Shown: piece by piece, positions 45,919 to 55,375 of the stretch | How positions within the stretch are numbered: the stretch's first letter is position 1 | How the letters are laid out: each line of letters begins with the position of its first letter | Origin: Bacteroidota bacterium | GTDB taxonomy: Bacteria > Bacteroidota > Bacteroidia > B-17B0 > Aurantibacillaceae | Direction of reading: 5' to 3' | DNA length: 64,000 nucleotides | Assembly: GCA_016702705.1 (NCBI GenBank) | Contig: JADJDM010000010.1 | Span: forward strand, 124,001-188,000 | Translations under genes and position numbers: made by a program | The notes under the pieces: generated by a model | Told to the model about the DNA's origin: nothing | The model's input: only the letters and a program-made list of their open reading frames with translations | Database searches by the model: none

Positions 45919-46395
45919 TTATTGAACATTCAATAACTCAACATCAAATATTAAAACGGAATTAGCAGGAATACTTGATTTAGCCTGAGAACCATAACCT
46001 AAAGCAGATGGAATTAATAACATGCCTTTTCCACCTTTATTGAAATAAGGAATACCTTCTTGCCAACCTTTTATTACACCTGTTAATGGAAAAGTTGCAC
46101 CTGCGGCAGAGCTTTGATCAAAAACTTTCCCATCACTTAAATAGCCTTTGTAGTTTACTGTTACTGTTGAAGCAATTGTTGGCTTATCTCCCGTGCCCTG
46201 CGATGTAATAACATAATACAAACCAGTTCCAGTTGCGGTGGCATTTAAATTATGAGACGAGATATAATCTTTAATTATTTTCTCGTCTTCTTCCTTTTGT
46301 TTTTTTATTCTGCGTTTTTCACAAGCAAATGAGCCAATTAGTACAATAATAACAAGAGCAAATATTCCTAATTTTATTTTTGTTGTTTTCTGCAT
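45919..46395 (-). CDS. FKBP-type peptidyl-prolyl isomerase, lipoprotein
   Basis: A 158-residue protein. The start ATG at 46395 gives a signal ending in a lipobox (IIVLIGSFAC, Cys at about 21); an earlier in-frame ATG at 46416 is less fitting. The mature part has a charged linker (EKRRIKKQKEEDEK) and a complete FKBP domain: VTVNYKGYLSDGKVFDQS, FPLTGVIKGWQEGIPYFNKG, GKGMLLIPSALGYGSQAKSSI, PANSVLIFDVELLNV. It would catalyse Pro isomerisation in proteins at the periplasmic side of the envelope. Confidence 0.93.
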   Translation of the reverse strand: MQKTTKIKLGIFALVIIVLIGSFACEKRRIKKQKEEDEKIIKDYISSHNLNATATGTGLYYVITSQGTGDKPTIASTVTVNYKGYLSDGKVFDQSSAAGATFPLTGVIKGWQEGIPYFNKGGKGMLLIPSALGYGSQAKSSIPANSVLIFDVELLNVQ

Positions 46396-46541
46396 GATAA
46401 AGCTTAAATCAGACAATAAAAATACGAATTTATTTCAAGACTTTATTGTGCGTATTTTAAACATAATAATATTCCAAATTTGTTCAAAATTCGACCTACA
46501 AATATGCTTAGAATACTTAATTTAGCAGATATTTTTAGGGC

Positions 46542-47045
46542 ATGAACAAAACAGAGATTTTAAACTCAAAACAAATTCAACAAAAGTTGAATCGCTTAAC
46601 TCACGAAGTGTACGAAAATAATTTTTCAGAAAAAGAATTATTGATTGCTGGTATTGAAGGCAATGGATACCTTGTTGCTAAAAGAGTTTGCGAGTCCTTG
46701 AAAAAAATCTCAAAGCAAAAAATAACTTTAGGAAAAATCACCTTAGATAAAAAAGACCCATTAGCAAAAGAAGCAAAAATTGATTTCACAGAAAAAGATT
46801 ATAAAAACAAAACAGTAATATTAGTTGATGACGTTTTGAACAGTGGTAAAACATTGATTTACGCAGTTCGAGTGTTTTTAGATAAACCAGTAAAAAAACT
46901 AAACACCTTGGTATTGGTTGATAGAAGTCACCGTATGTTTCCCGTAAAAGCTGATTTTGTTGGACTTTCATTATCTACCACATTACAAGAACACATTGTT
47001 GCTGACTTAAGTAAAAAAGGACAAGAATCGGTTTATTTAGTTTAA
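46542..47045 (+). CDS. Phosphoribosyltransferase-fold protein (PyrR-like)
   Basis: A 167-residue type I PRTase. The PRPP-binding motif VILVDDVLNSGKTLIYAV (about 91-108) is complete, and a flap region (ITLGKITLDKKDP) is present. It looks like the PyrR/uracil phosphoribosyltransferase group by size and order. In Bacteroidota such proteins are annotated 'phosphoribosyltransferase'; whether it acts as an enzyme or regulator is not known. The trmD gene starts 2 bases later, so the pair is cotranscribed. Confidence 0.85.
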   Translation: MNKTEILNSKQIQQKLNRLTHEVYENNFSEKELLIAGIEGNGYLVAKRVCESLKKISKQKITLGKITLDKKDPLAKEAKIDFTEKDYKNKTVILVDDVLNSGKTLIYAVRVFLDKPVKKLNTLVLVDRSHRMFPVKADFVGLSLSTTLQEHIVADLSKKGQESVYLV

Positions 47046-47047
47046 GT

Positions 47048-47740
47048 ATGCGCATAGATATTATTACCATACATCCACAATTACTTGAAAGTCCTTTTCA
47101 GCACAGCATTTTAAAACGCTCTATCGAAAAAGGAATTGTAGAAGTTAATTTAATAAACCTGCGCGATTACAGCACTCAAAAACAAAAGCAAGTGGATGAT
47201 TATGCCTTTGGCGGCGGGGCAGGAATGGTTATGACCATTGAACCAATTGCCAATTGCATTAATGATTTAAAATCGAAAAACAATTACGACGAAATTATTT
47301 ATACTACTCCCGATGGGGAAACATTAAATCAAAAACACTGCAATCATTTTTCTACACTTAACAACATCATCATACTTTGTGGTCATTACAAAGGTGTTGA
47401 TGAGCGTGTAAGAGAGCATTTTATTACCAAAGAAATTTCGATTGGAGATTATGTGTTAAGTGGTGGCGAATTAGCTGCTGCAGTTTTATGTGATGGAATT
47501 ATTCGTTTAATACCTGGTGTGTTAAACGATGAAACATCTGCCCTATCTGATTCTTTTCAAGATGATTTACTTGCCCCGCCTGTTTATTCGCGCCCAGCTG
47601 AATACAACAATTGGAAAGTGCCTGAGATTTTATTAAGCGGTCACTCTGCCAATATTGATAAATGGCGTTTTGAAAAAAGTTTAGAACGCACACAACAACG
47701 CAGACCCGACTTATTTGATAAATACAAAAGCGGTCATTAA
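47048..47740 (+). CDS. trmD: tRNA (guanine(37)-N1)-methyltransferase
   Basis: Methylates G37 of tRNAs with SAM to prevent frameshifting. A SPOUT-family enzyme of 230 residues with the knot motifs VDDYAFGGGAGMVMTIEP (about 52-69), LCGHYKGVDERVREHF (about 115-130), and SIGDYVLSGGELAA (about 137-150). The tail ERTQQRRPDLF is typical. It is not in the rpsP-rimM-trmD-rplS cluster; instead it sits between a PRTase and an unknown acidic protein gene. Confidence 0.97.
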   Translation: MRIDIITIHPQLLESPFQHSILKRSIEKGIVEVNLINLRDYSTQKQKQVDDYAFGGGAGMVMTIEPIANCINDLKSKNNYDEIIYTTPDGETLNQKHCNHFSTLNNIIILCGHYKGVDERVREHFITKEISIGDYVLSGGELAAAVLCDGIIRLIPGVLNDETSALSDSFQDDLLAPPVYSRPAEYNNWKVPEILLSGHSANIDKWRFEKSLERTQQRRPDLFDKYKSGH

Positions 47741-47745
47741 AAAAC

Positions 47746-48312
47746 ATGCACGATATTGAGCCATATTATAATTGGAGACATCTTTACGTTGCATCGGAAG
47801 ACCCGCAATCTCCTTTTTATGGAAGAGAATACAGCGAATTCGAATTTCAAAACACCATTTACAACTACATGTTGCACCCGCAATGGGACAACATAGGCTC
47901 TGAAACTCTTTACATTAAAATACTTTATGTAGATTACCAAGAAAGCTATGCAGTAATTGAACTAATTGGCGAGTGGAACGACGCAATTGGCAACGACATT
48001 ATGTTATTAAAGCGCGACATAATAGACGAACTTAATTATTGCGGAATAAACAAATACATACTTATTGGTGAAAATGTTCTAAACTTCCACGCATCAGATG
48101 ATTGTTATTACGAAGAATGGTTTGATGATAATGAAGATGGTTGGATCGCATTTGTGAACTTTAGAGAGCACGTATTAAAAGAGTTTGAACAATACAATAT
48201 AGATTACTTCTATGTTTCTGGGGGCGAATTAAATGATTTTATTTGGAGAAAATTTAGTCCTGGGCAATTGTTTGGGAATATTAGTAAGATTATTTCGAAG
48301 AGACTAGATTAG
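47746..48312 (+). CDS. Conserved acidic protein of unknown function
   Basis: A 188-residue, strongly acidic protein beginning 5 bases after the trmD stop. It has a WRHLYVASEDPQSPFYGREY start and the segment ETLYIKILYVDYQESYAVIE. A conserved-looking acidic stretch DDCYYEEWFDDNEDGWIA follows. No known domain recognised. Operon position suggests coexpression with trmD. The family seems restricted to Bacteroidota by its look, which I cannot check. Confidence 0.7.
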   Translation: MHDIEPYYNWRHLYVASEDPQSPFYGREYSEFEFQNTIYNYMLHPQWDNIGSETLYIKILYVDYQESYAVIELIGEWNDAIGNDIMLLKRDIIDELNYCGINKYILIGENVLNFHASDDCYYEEWFDDNEDGWIAFVNFREHVLKEFEQYNIDYFYVSGGELNDFIWRKFSPGQLFGNISKIISKRLD

Positions 48313-48360
48313 AATCAAGACAACAAGAGCCAAGATGCAGGACACATCCTACTAAACAAA

Positions 48361-48402
48361 ATCTCTTAGTGCAACTCAGTGAACTTAGTGTCTTAGTGGT
48401 AA
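48361..48402. repeat. CTTAGTG-family repeat, second copy
   Basis: The stretch TGCAACTCAGTGAACTTAG followed by TGTCTTAGTGGTAAAAAT shares the word ACTTAGTGTCTTAGTGGT with the hairpin at 3022-3090 (there GCTTAGTGTCTTAGTGGT, one base different at the first position). Here only one arm is present. The gap 48313-48515 holds this repeat and no gene. Confidence 0.6.
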
Positions 48403-48515
48403 AAATCGAACTAAACCATATTAGTTTATACAATTCAAATTTAGTTAACGTAGTGTTATTTACAATTCCTAATGCTAACTTCAATTGTTATTAGAAGCAG
48501 AAATTTAACTTAAGA

Positions 48516-50078
48516 ATGAAAAAAATTGCCTTATTAATTTTGTTTGTAATTGGAAGCAAAACAACTATTCTTGCACAAGCATGTGGTGTATTGCAAAATT
48601 TAAGTTCATTACAACAATCGCAAATTGGTACAATTTTTACGCCTTTAGATACTGCACTAAAACACGAAGATTTATTTCATATTGATTCATTAAGCAACGA
48701 ATTAATAAATGTTTTTGGAACTGAAGCTGGGAAACCAGATTCTGACACAGCATACACTAATTTAGTTACAAATACCGCATGGTTAAGTTTAAACAATTCC
48801 GTTTTACTTTCTCGGGCATTAATTGATAACGATAATGCACTTTATGCCGATTTATGGAAAGTAGCAAAAGGCATGAGTCCGCCTGCATATCAACCACATT
48901 CTATTTTTTTAAGAGCTTCTGCCGAAATAGCTTCGGGTCTATTAAAAATTGCAGACAAGGAGCCCAATATAACGCGCAAAACACTTTACCAAACTTGGGC
49001 TACACGCGCATTCGATAGTTTGGCTACTATGCAATTGCCAAGCGGGGCATTTCCTTTTCCCGATTTAAGAACTTATGGAGATGCTACATTTAGTTCCATC
49101 ATTCAAAACTTTTTAAACAGTTGCGGTCCCGATTCGGTAAATGTTTTACAAAATGGATGGATAGTAGATGATAAAGGCAATGGAGAATTTAAATTTGATG
49201 CAGGTATAATTGCAAATGCTTATTACGAAGCTTATCTATACACAGGAAACAATAATTATAAAAACATTGCGCTATCAGTTGGGAATTATTTAAAACCACT
49301 TAAGTTTAATATCAATTATAATTATAACTCTTTTGTATCTATAGGATTAACAAGAGCTTTTCAACTTACAAATGACAGTACTTATTTAGAAAGAGCAATA
49401 AAAAATATTCGTTACAGCGTGTGTCCTGGACAAATTGCAAATGGCCGATGGGTTGATGGACACAATGCTAATTCGAGATACCACAGCATCATCATTCAAA
49501 ATATTGCTCCAACTATTCCCAATATTGCAGCAACACATATTTTTAAAAGTGACTTAGATAGTATGACTTATAAAGCCGTTAAAAATATGGTTGATTATAC
49601 ATACACGTGCAATGCAGCAACTGGCTACCGTTGGGCAATGAAAGCTTATCAATTAAACCCAGGCATTATACCATTAACACTTAAAGATTCTATTACCAAT
49701 TTGATTGGCAAACATATAAACCATTCAGCAGCTACGGCTAGTTTTTTAGATGTGCATACCATGGGCGAATACCTCGAATTATTAAGTCCGACAGTACAAA
49801 TTGAAAATACAGAAGCTCAAAAATCAAAGCTTACAATATTCCCAAATCCTACAAATAATTTTATTAATGCGGGTTACACCCTTAATAATAATGAACATAT
49901 TAATTTATCGCTGTACGATATTAGTGGAAGGTTAATAGCTATTTTACTTCAAGAAGAACAAACAAAAGGAGAGCATTCTTTACAAATTAGTTTAAATCAA
50001 TATCCAAAAGGAGTGTATTTTATTGAACTTAAAACCAAGGAATTTAGCTCTGTTCAAAAAATCGTACTTATTAACTAA
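48516..50078 (+). CDS. T9SS-secreted protein with helical toroid-like domain
   Basis: A 520-residue protein. Signal peptide LILFVIGSKTTILA. Residues ~60-420 are helical hairpins with short loops (ARAFDSLATMQLPSGAFPFP, ANAYYEAYLYTGNNNYKNIA, TRAFQLTNDSTYLERAIKNI), resembling the alpha/alpha toroid of some glycoside hydrolases or lyases; no catalytic residue can be named. The end is a T9SS C-terminal sorting domain (LTIFPNPTNNFINAGYTL ... GVYFIELKTKEFSSVQKIVLIN). Secretion to the surface or medium is thus well supported. A polysaccharide-active role is inferred from fold only. It lies directly upstream of the TonB receptor gene. Confidence 0.8.
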   Translation: MKKIALLILFVIGSKTTILAQACGVLQNLSSLQQSQIGTIFTPLDTALKHEDLFHIDSLSNELINVFGTEAGKPDSDTAYTNLVTNTAWLSLNNSVLLSRALIDNDNALYADLWKVAKGMSPPAYQPHSIFLRASAEIASGLLKIADKEPNITRKTLYQTWATRAFDSLATMQLPSGAFPFPDLRTYGDATFSSIIQNFLNSCGPDSVNVLQNGWIVDDKGNGEFKFDAGIIANAYYEAYLYTGNNNYKNIALSVGNYLKPLKFNINYNYNSFVSIGLTRAFQLTNDSTYLERAIKNIRYSVCPGQIANGRWVDGHNANSRYHSIIIQNIAPTIPNIAATHIFKSDLDSMTYKAVKNMVDYTYTCNAATGYRWAMKAYQLNPGIIPLTLKDSITNLIGKHINHSAATASFLDVHTMGEYLELLSPTVQIENTEAQKSKLTIFPNPTNNFINAGYTLNNNEHINLSLYDISGRLIAILLQEEQTKGEHSLQISLNQYPKGVYFIELKTKEFSSVQKIVLIN

Positions 50079-50149
50079 AGTGTCAATTTTACAGGCACCA
50101 AAGCCCGAATTAACAATTAATTGCTACTTTTACAATAATAAGGGAAAGT

Positions 50150-52690
50150 ATGCGTTTTTTGCCTGTGTTAGAGATAAAACTACATTCATTCATTAAGATA
50201 AAATGGTTGGCATTTGTTGTGCTTTTTATCTCCTCCTACTCTAGCTTTTCGCAAACAGCCCTGATAAAAGGGAAAATCTCTGCGGATGAATTAAATATTC
50301 CTGTTGAATATGTGCAAATTTCGGTTGAAGGAACGTCAATAAGTCCTGCTTTTTCTGATAAAGAAGGAAATTACAGCTTAGAAGTTCCTGCTAATAAAGA
50401 GATAATAATTGTTTTCTCAAACCTTAGCTATCGTACTTCAAAAAAGAAAATAACCTTAGCTGAGGGCGAAGTAAAAATCATAAATCCACAATTAAATTTC
50501 AAAAATTTAATAATTGAATTTGTTTTGGAAGATGAAAAACGTGTTACTGAAACAATAAAAATGGATCCCGCACAATACATGCAATTACCTGGAAGTAGCA
50601 TGGATATCATGCGTTTACTTCCTTCTATGGGACTAGGCGTTTCTATGACGAATGAATTAAGTGCAGGTTACTCGGTGCGTGGTGGTAATTTTGATGAGAA
50701 TCTTGTTTATGTAAACGATATTGAAGTGTACCGTCCGTTCCTTGTGCGCAGCGGGCAACAAGAAGGATTAAGTTTCCCAAATCCTGATATGGTTGCAAAC
50801 ATGTCCTTTTCTGCTGGCGGTTTTGAGGCAAAATACGGAGATAAACTTTCGAGTGTGTTAGATATAACTTATCGCAAACCACGTAAATTTTCGAGCACAG
50901 TTAGTGGAAGTTTATTAGGTGGAAGTGCGCACATTGAAGATATCACTAAAAACAAATTGCTTTCTTGGCAATTAGGCGCTCGTTACAAAACAAACCAATA
51001 CTTGCTTAAAAGCATTGATACGCAAGGTGATTACAAACCACGTTTTTTTGACATTCAATCACTTCTGAATTTTAATTTCAGTCCAAAATTCAACATCGAT
51101 GTTTTTGGAACCATGTCGGGAAACAAATACTTGGTTGTACCACAAACACGTGAAACTACTTTTGGTACATTTAATCAAGCATTACAGTTCAAAGTTTATT
51201 TTGATGGACAAGAAGTAAGTAATTTCAATACCTACTTTGGTGCTTTATCATTTAATTATTTACCAAAGGATAGTTTAAAATTAAAATTCATCACCTCCGC
51301 TTTCCGCACTCAAGAGAGTGAAACCTTTACTATACAAGGACAATATTACATCAACGAATTAGAAACTGATTTTGGAGATCCAAACTTTGGTAACGTTGCA
51401 TTTAATCGTGGGATTGGAACTTTCATAAATAACGGAAGAAATTATTTAGATGCTTGGGTTTTAAATGCTGAACACAAAGGTTATTATACCATGAAAAAAA
51501 GTGAACTATTGTGGGGCGCTCGCATTCAGCATGAAATTATAAACGACCAATTAGGCGAATGGAATTACATTGATTCGGCTGGATACTCCATTCCACAAGC
51601 TAGTCCAACGATTATAGAATTAAGAGATGTAATTAAAACCAAAATTAATTTGGAGTCAAATCGTATTATGGCTTACGCGCAATACGTTTATAAAACTGAA
51701 TTAAGAGATACTTCCTATTTTACTTTTACTGGCGGTATCAGAAGTAATTATTGGTCGCTGAATAACGATAATGTTATTAGCCCGCGTGTTACCATGGCTT
51801 ACAAACCAAACTGGAAAGCTGATTGGATGTTTAAAGCATCGTTTGGTTATTACTACCAACCACCATTTTATCGTGAGATGCGTGATTTTGAAGGAAAAGT
51901 AAACACCAATTTAAAAGCGCAACAATCTATACACTACGTTTTATCCGGAGATTTAAATTATAAAATGTGGGGACGTTCTTTTAAATTTATTACAGCTGCT
52001 TATTACAAACAATTAAACAATTTAGTTCCATACGAAATTGATAACGTTCGTATTCGTTATTATGCAAACAACAATAGCAAGGGTTACGCAACCGGAATGG
52101 ATTTCAGATTAAATGGTGAGTTTGTAAAAGGAATTGAATCATGGGTAAACATGAGTGTAATGACGATTAAAGAAGATATTAAAGACGATTATTATTATTC
52201 TTACCGCGATTCAACCGGGCAGCCTTGGTACAAAGGGTTTAGCAATTTACCTGTTAATGATAGTACTTTACATTTCCCTGGTTACATTCCACGTCCAACA
52301 GACCAACGTGTTACTTTTAATTTATTTTTTCAAGATTATTTGCCCAAAGTTCCTTCTTGCAAAATGCATTTAAATTTAATTTACGGAACAGGTTTGCCTT
52401 TTGGTCCGCCTTCACGTGACAAATACAAGGACACATTACGTATGCCTGCATACAGAAGAGTTGATATTGGTTTCTCTTATCAATTACTAAAAGAAGACAG
52501 AAAGAAAAAGGAAAAAGGAATTTTCCGCCACATCAAATCTGCTTGGACAAGTTTAGAAGTTTTGAATTTATTGGCTGTTAACAATACCGTTTCTTACACT
52601 TGGATAAAGGATGTAACAAACAGGCAGTATGCAATTCCAAACTATTTAACCAATCGTCAGTTAAATATTAAGTTGCAATTAAGATTTTAG
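50150..52690 (+). CDS. TonB-dependent outer-membrane receptor
   Basis: An 846-residue protein with a signal peptide (IKWLAFVVLFISSYSSFSQ), a carboxypeptidase-regulatory-like (CarboxypepD_reg) domain (about 37-125; ALIKGKISADELNIPVEYV), a plug domain (about 140-240; LSAGYSVRGGNFDENLVYVN), and a C-terminal beta barrel ending in a strand LNIKLQLRF with the terminal aromatic residue of outer-membrane proteins. It would take up a bound substrate with energy from TonB/ExbBD; the substrate is unknown. No SusD-like partner is next to it, so it is not a classic Sus pair. Confidence 0.9.
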   Translation: MRFLPVLEIKLHSFIKIKWLAFVVLFISSYSSFSQTALIKGKISADELNIPVEYVQISVEGTSISPAFSDKEGNYSLEVPANKEIIIVFSNLSYRTSKKKITLAEGEVKIINPQLNFKNLIIEFVLEDEKRVTETIKMDPAQYMQLPGSSMDIMRLLPSMGLGVSMTNELSAGYSVRGGNFDENLVYVNDIEVYRPFLVRSGQQEGLSFPNPDMVANMSFSAGGFEAKYGDKLSSVLDITYRKPRKFSSTVSGSLLGGSAHIEDITKNKLLSWQLGARYKTNQYLLKSIDTQGDYKPRFFDIQSLLNFNFSPKFNIDVFGTMSGNKYLVVPQTRETTFGTFNQALQFKVYFDGQEVSNFNTYFGALSFNYLPKDSLKLKFITSAFRTQESETFTIQGQYYINELETDFGDPNFGNVAFNRGIGTFINNGRNYLDAWVLNAEHKGYYTMKKSELLWGARIQHEIINDQLGEWNYIDSAGYSIPQASPTIIELRDVIKTKINLESNRIMAYAQYVYKTELRDTSYFTFTGGIRSNYWSLNNDNVISPRVTMAYKPNWKADWMFKASFGYYYQPPFYREMRDFEGKVNTNLKAQQSIHYVLSGDLNYKMWGRSFKFITAAYYKQLNNLVPYEIDNVRIRYYANNNSKGYATGMDFRLNGEFVKGIESWVNMSVMTIKEDIKDDYYYSYRDSTGQPWYKGFSNLPVNDSTLHFPGYIPRPTDQRVTFNLFFQDYLPKVPSCKMHLNLIYGTGLPFGPPSRDKYKDTLRMPAYRRVDIGFSYQLLKEDRKKKEKGIFRHIKSAWTSLEVLNLLAVNNTVSYTWIKDVTNRQYAIPNYLTNRQLNIKLQLRF

Positions 52691-53412
52691 TTCCACTTAC
52701 AACAATTGTGAGTGATGTATCTTTTAATTTTACCACTATGTTTTGCTTTGTGTTTGCGTGAAGCTTTCATTAATTTTTGGCTAATCATTTTTTTAAGTGA
52801 AACTGATTTATGTGTTACACTTAAATCTGCATACGAAAAATAAATTTGCGGTTTTTTAAATGTAGGGAGATCTATAGAAACCCCTTGGTTATCATTTGCG
52901 TTCACATTATCCTCATTCAAATTTTGTTTATTTGTTTGAACGGGATTAAAATTGGTAAACAATATCTGTTGTTGCGGAGCTTGATTTTCAACAAATTCCT
53001 GCGTATTACTTACGTTTGCAACATTTACATTGTCTTCGTTAGCAGCTTGAACTGGAGCTACCTGAACTGGAGCAACATTTGCTGTAGCAGTATTTGTTTG
53101 AGTTGAAGGTCTTCTTGTACGAGCTAGACGTCTAACTGATGTTTGAGTATTTACATTTACAGGCTTTGGTTTAGGAGTGGTTGTGGAAACTGTTCTTCTG
53201 CGGGTTTGATTAACAGTAACAGGTTTGGGTTTATTTACATTAAGCGATTGTTGCACATTAATATTAACTGACCTTTGCACATTAACATTCACATTGTTAT
53301 TACTAACAAACACGTTCGACAAATTACTATTATTAAAATTGCTGTTGTTGGGTTGCGCTATAATGCTTCCTGCAAGTGTACATGTTCCTAAAAATATAAT
53401 TGCTTTTACCAT
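52687..53412 (-). CDS. Secreted Asn/Val-repeat protein of unknown function
   Basis: A 241-residue protein with a signal peptide (AIIFLGTCTLAGSIIA). Residues ~20-170 are low-complexity with Asn-Val dipeptide repeats (NVNVNVQRSVNINVQQSLNV) and Thr/Pro/Arg stretches (TRRRTVSTTTPKPKP). The C-terminus is basic (KLMKASRKHKAKHSGKIKRY) and ends HNCCKWN. It overlaps the TonB receptor stop by 4 bases in the opposite direction. No known family; it may be a surface adhesin or fibre-like protein. Confidence 0.6.
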   Translation of the reverse strand: MVKAIIFLGTCTLAGSIIAQPNNSNFNNSNLSNVFVSNNNVNVNVQRSVNINVQQSLNVNKPKPVTVNQTRRRTVSTTTPKPKPVNVNTQTSVRRLARTRRPSTQTNTATANVAPVQVAPVQAANEDNVNVANVSNTQEFVENQAPQQQILFTNFNPVQTNKQNLNEDNVNANDNQGVSIDLPTFKKPQIYFSYADLSVTHKSVSLKKMISQKLMKASRKHKAKHSGKIKRYITHNCCKWN

Positions 53413-53508
53413 AAATCAAATGTATTAAGGGAACATTTGAGTCGCAATCAAAAATATGTTAAGCAGGCACAAAAGGTGTTAAAACCAAATTCAATTGGCT
53501 AAAAACAG

Positions 53509-53540
53509 AAAACCCCGTTAGATTTCTCTAACGAGGTTTT
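53509..53540 (-). terminator. Intrinsic terminator of the small Ala-rich lipoprotein gene
   Basis: AAAACCTCGTTAGA pairs with TCTAACGGGGTTTT on the minus strand around a GAAA loop, one wobble/mismatch, followed by CTGTTTTT. It lies 24 bases past the stop at 53564. Confidence 0.85.
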
Positions 53541-53563
53541 CCTCAACTAACTACACAAACAAA

Positions 53564-53785
53564 TTATTTAGTCTCAGTTGTAGCTGGTGTTGCAACAGCA
53601 GCAGCAGTATCAACAACTGCAGCAGCAGCTGTGTCAACAGCTAATGTACTGAAAGCTTCTTTCATTGCGTTTGCTAAAGAATCTGCTTTTGCTTGAGCTG
53701 CAGCTTGTTCTTCAGCTGAAGGTCCACATGCAACAAATGATGCTGATAAAGCAGCGATAGCGATAACTGATAATACTTTTTTCAT
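53564..53785 (-). CDS. Small Ala-rich lipoprotein
   Basis: A 73-residue protein with a lipoprotein signal (VLSVIAIAALSASFVACGPS, Cys at 20). The mature 54 residues are very rich in Ala, Thr and acidic residues (EEQAAAQAKADSLANAMKEA, then DTAAAAVVDTAAAVATPATTETK split as two Ala-rich repeats). Such small, probably abundant lipoproteins are frequent in Bacteroidota and of unknown role. A strong terminator follows. Confidence 0.75.
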   Translation of the reverse strand: MKKVLSVIAIAALSASFVACGPSAEEQAAAQAKADSLANAMKEAFSTLAVDTAAAAVVDTAAAVATPATTETK

Positions 53786-53968
53786 TTTTTTTGAGTTTTA
53801 AATTTTAATATTTGATATTAATACCCAAACACTCAAAATAGTAACCCTAATTTTATAAGAAATTTCTAATTATTTTACAAAATATTGATTTTCAGCGCAA
53901 TAAAATGAAATATTTTATTTATTTTAGTATAATAATAGATTGATTAGCTTTGTTGCAACACTAAAACC

Positions 53969-55375
53969 ATGAAATTTACATTTTTATTTGCCCTATTATT
54001 TTCCATTTCATCATTAAAGGCTCAAACCTATAATAGTATGAATGTTTCATTACTATCTGTGATTGCCCCAGAAACCACGAATAACTGGTACGGAACAGCC
54101 ACTAAATACGCTGGTTGTTATGGTTGGCATAACCCTGTTGATAATAAAGAATACGCCATTTTAGGTTCAACCAAAGGCAATCATTTTATTGAAATCACTA
54201 ATCCTTCTGCTCCAGTTGTAAGAGACTTTGTTCCAGGTGTTGCACAAAATAGTTTATGGAGAGAAATTAAAACTTATCAAAACTATGCTTACCTAGTTAG
54301 TGATGATAATGGAAATAGGTTTCAAATAGTAGACATGAGTTATTTGCCAGATTCAGTTCATGTTGTTTACCAATCAAATGCTTTGTTTGCAAAATCGCAC
54401 ACTATTTTTGTGGAGGGAAATAAACTTTATTGCGGTGCAACAACAAGTTCAACAGGTGTTGTAACATCTATGGCGGTTTATGATTTATCAGATCCTGAAA
54501 ACCCTGTTTTACTTCGTAAATTAAATCAAGATTTACCAAGCATAGGATACGTTCATGATATGTTTGTAAGGAACGATACAATTTATGCATCTACCGGAAA
54601 TCCAGGACTTTTTATCTTGAAATTTAACAGCAACAATACATTTTCATTATTAGCTGACTATACTAATTATGTGGATGTTGGATATAACCACAGTAGCTAT
54701 TTAACTCCTGATAGTAAAACATTGGTTTTTACAGATGAAGTTGCAACTGGATTAGCTGTTAAAGTAATTGATGTTACCGATTTAGGGAATATTACATTAA
54801 AAGACACTATAAAATCGCATATTGGTGCAACAGCCCATAATCCTTATGTTACAGATGATTATCACGCAATTATTTCTTATTACCAAGATGGAATTCAAAT
54901 TTACGATGTATCAAATCCTAACAATGCTGTTTTAACAGGCTTTTTTGATACGGATTATTTGCACGGCGATAATGATAATTATACTTTTAGCACAGCTTAT
55001 CGTGGATGCTGGGGAGCTTATCCATACTTACCTTCAGGTGTTTTAATTGCTAGTGATATGCAAAATGGTTTATTTGTTTTAGACATGAGCTCTGCTTTAG
55101 GAGTAAAATCTAGCAGCACATTAAACTATTTAAACATTTATCCAAATCCAACAACAGATGAATTAAACATTGTTATTTCTTCTGAAAAAAACGCTGTAAT
55201 TCAAATGGAGATAATTGATTTAATGGGTAGAGTTATTATGAAAGTTGATATTAATAAAACTGAAAAGCTTCTTCAGCATAAAATAAACACTAGTTTATTA
55301 GCTTCAGGAAGCTATATAATAAAGTTAAATGGTGGAGAAACAAATACTACTCAAAAATTCATCAAAGCTGATTAG
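53969..55375 (+). CDS. T9SS-secreted choice-of-anchor B / LVIVD-repeat protein
   Basis: A 468-residue protein with a signal peptide (FLFALLFSISSLKA). Residues ~25-380 are LVIVD-type beta-propeller repeats: HFIEITNPSAPVVRDFVPG, MAVYDLSDPENPVLLRKLN, GIQIYDVSNPNNAVLTGFFD. The protein is of the 'choice-of-anchor B' type known from secreted proteins. The C-terminus is a T9SS sorting domain (LNIYPNPTTDELNIVIS ... GSYIIKLNGGETNTTQKFIK). Its stop overlaps the convergent PTPS gene by 4 bases. Confidence 0.85.
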   Translation: MKFTFLFALLFSISSLKAQTYNSMNVSLLSVIAPETTNNWYGTATKYAGCYGWHNPVDNKEYAILGSTKGNHFIEITNPSAPVVRDFVPGVAQNSLWREIKTYQNYAYLVSDDNGNRFQIVDMSYLPDSVHVVYQSNALFAKSHTIFVEGNKLYCGATTSSTGVVTSMAVYDLSDPENPVLLRKLNQDLPSIGYVHDMFVRNDTIYASTGNPGLFILKFNSNNTFSLLADYTNYVDVGYNHSSYLTPDSKTLVFTDEVATGLAVKVIDVTDLGNITLKDTIKSHIGATAHNPYVTDDYHAIISYYQDGIQIYDVSNPNNAVLTGFFDTDYLHGDNDNYTFSTAYRGCWGAYPYLPSGVLIASDMQNGLFVLDMSSALGVKSSSTLNYLNIYPNPTTDELNIVISSEKNAVIQMEIIDLMGRVIMKVDINKTEKLLQHKINTSLLASGSYIIKLNGGETNTTQKFIKAD

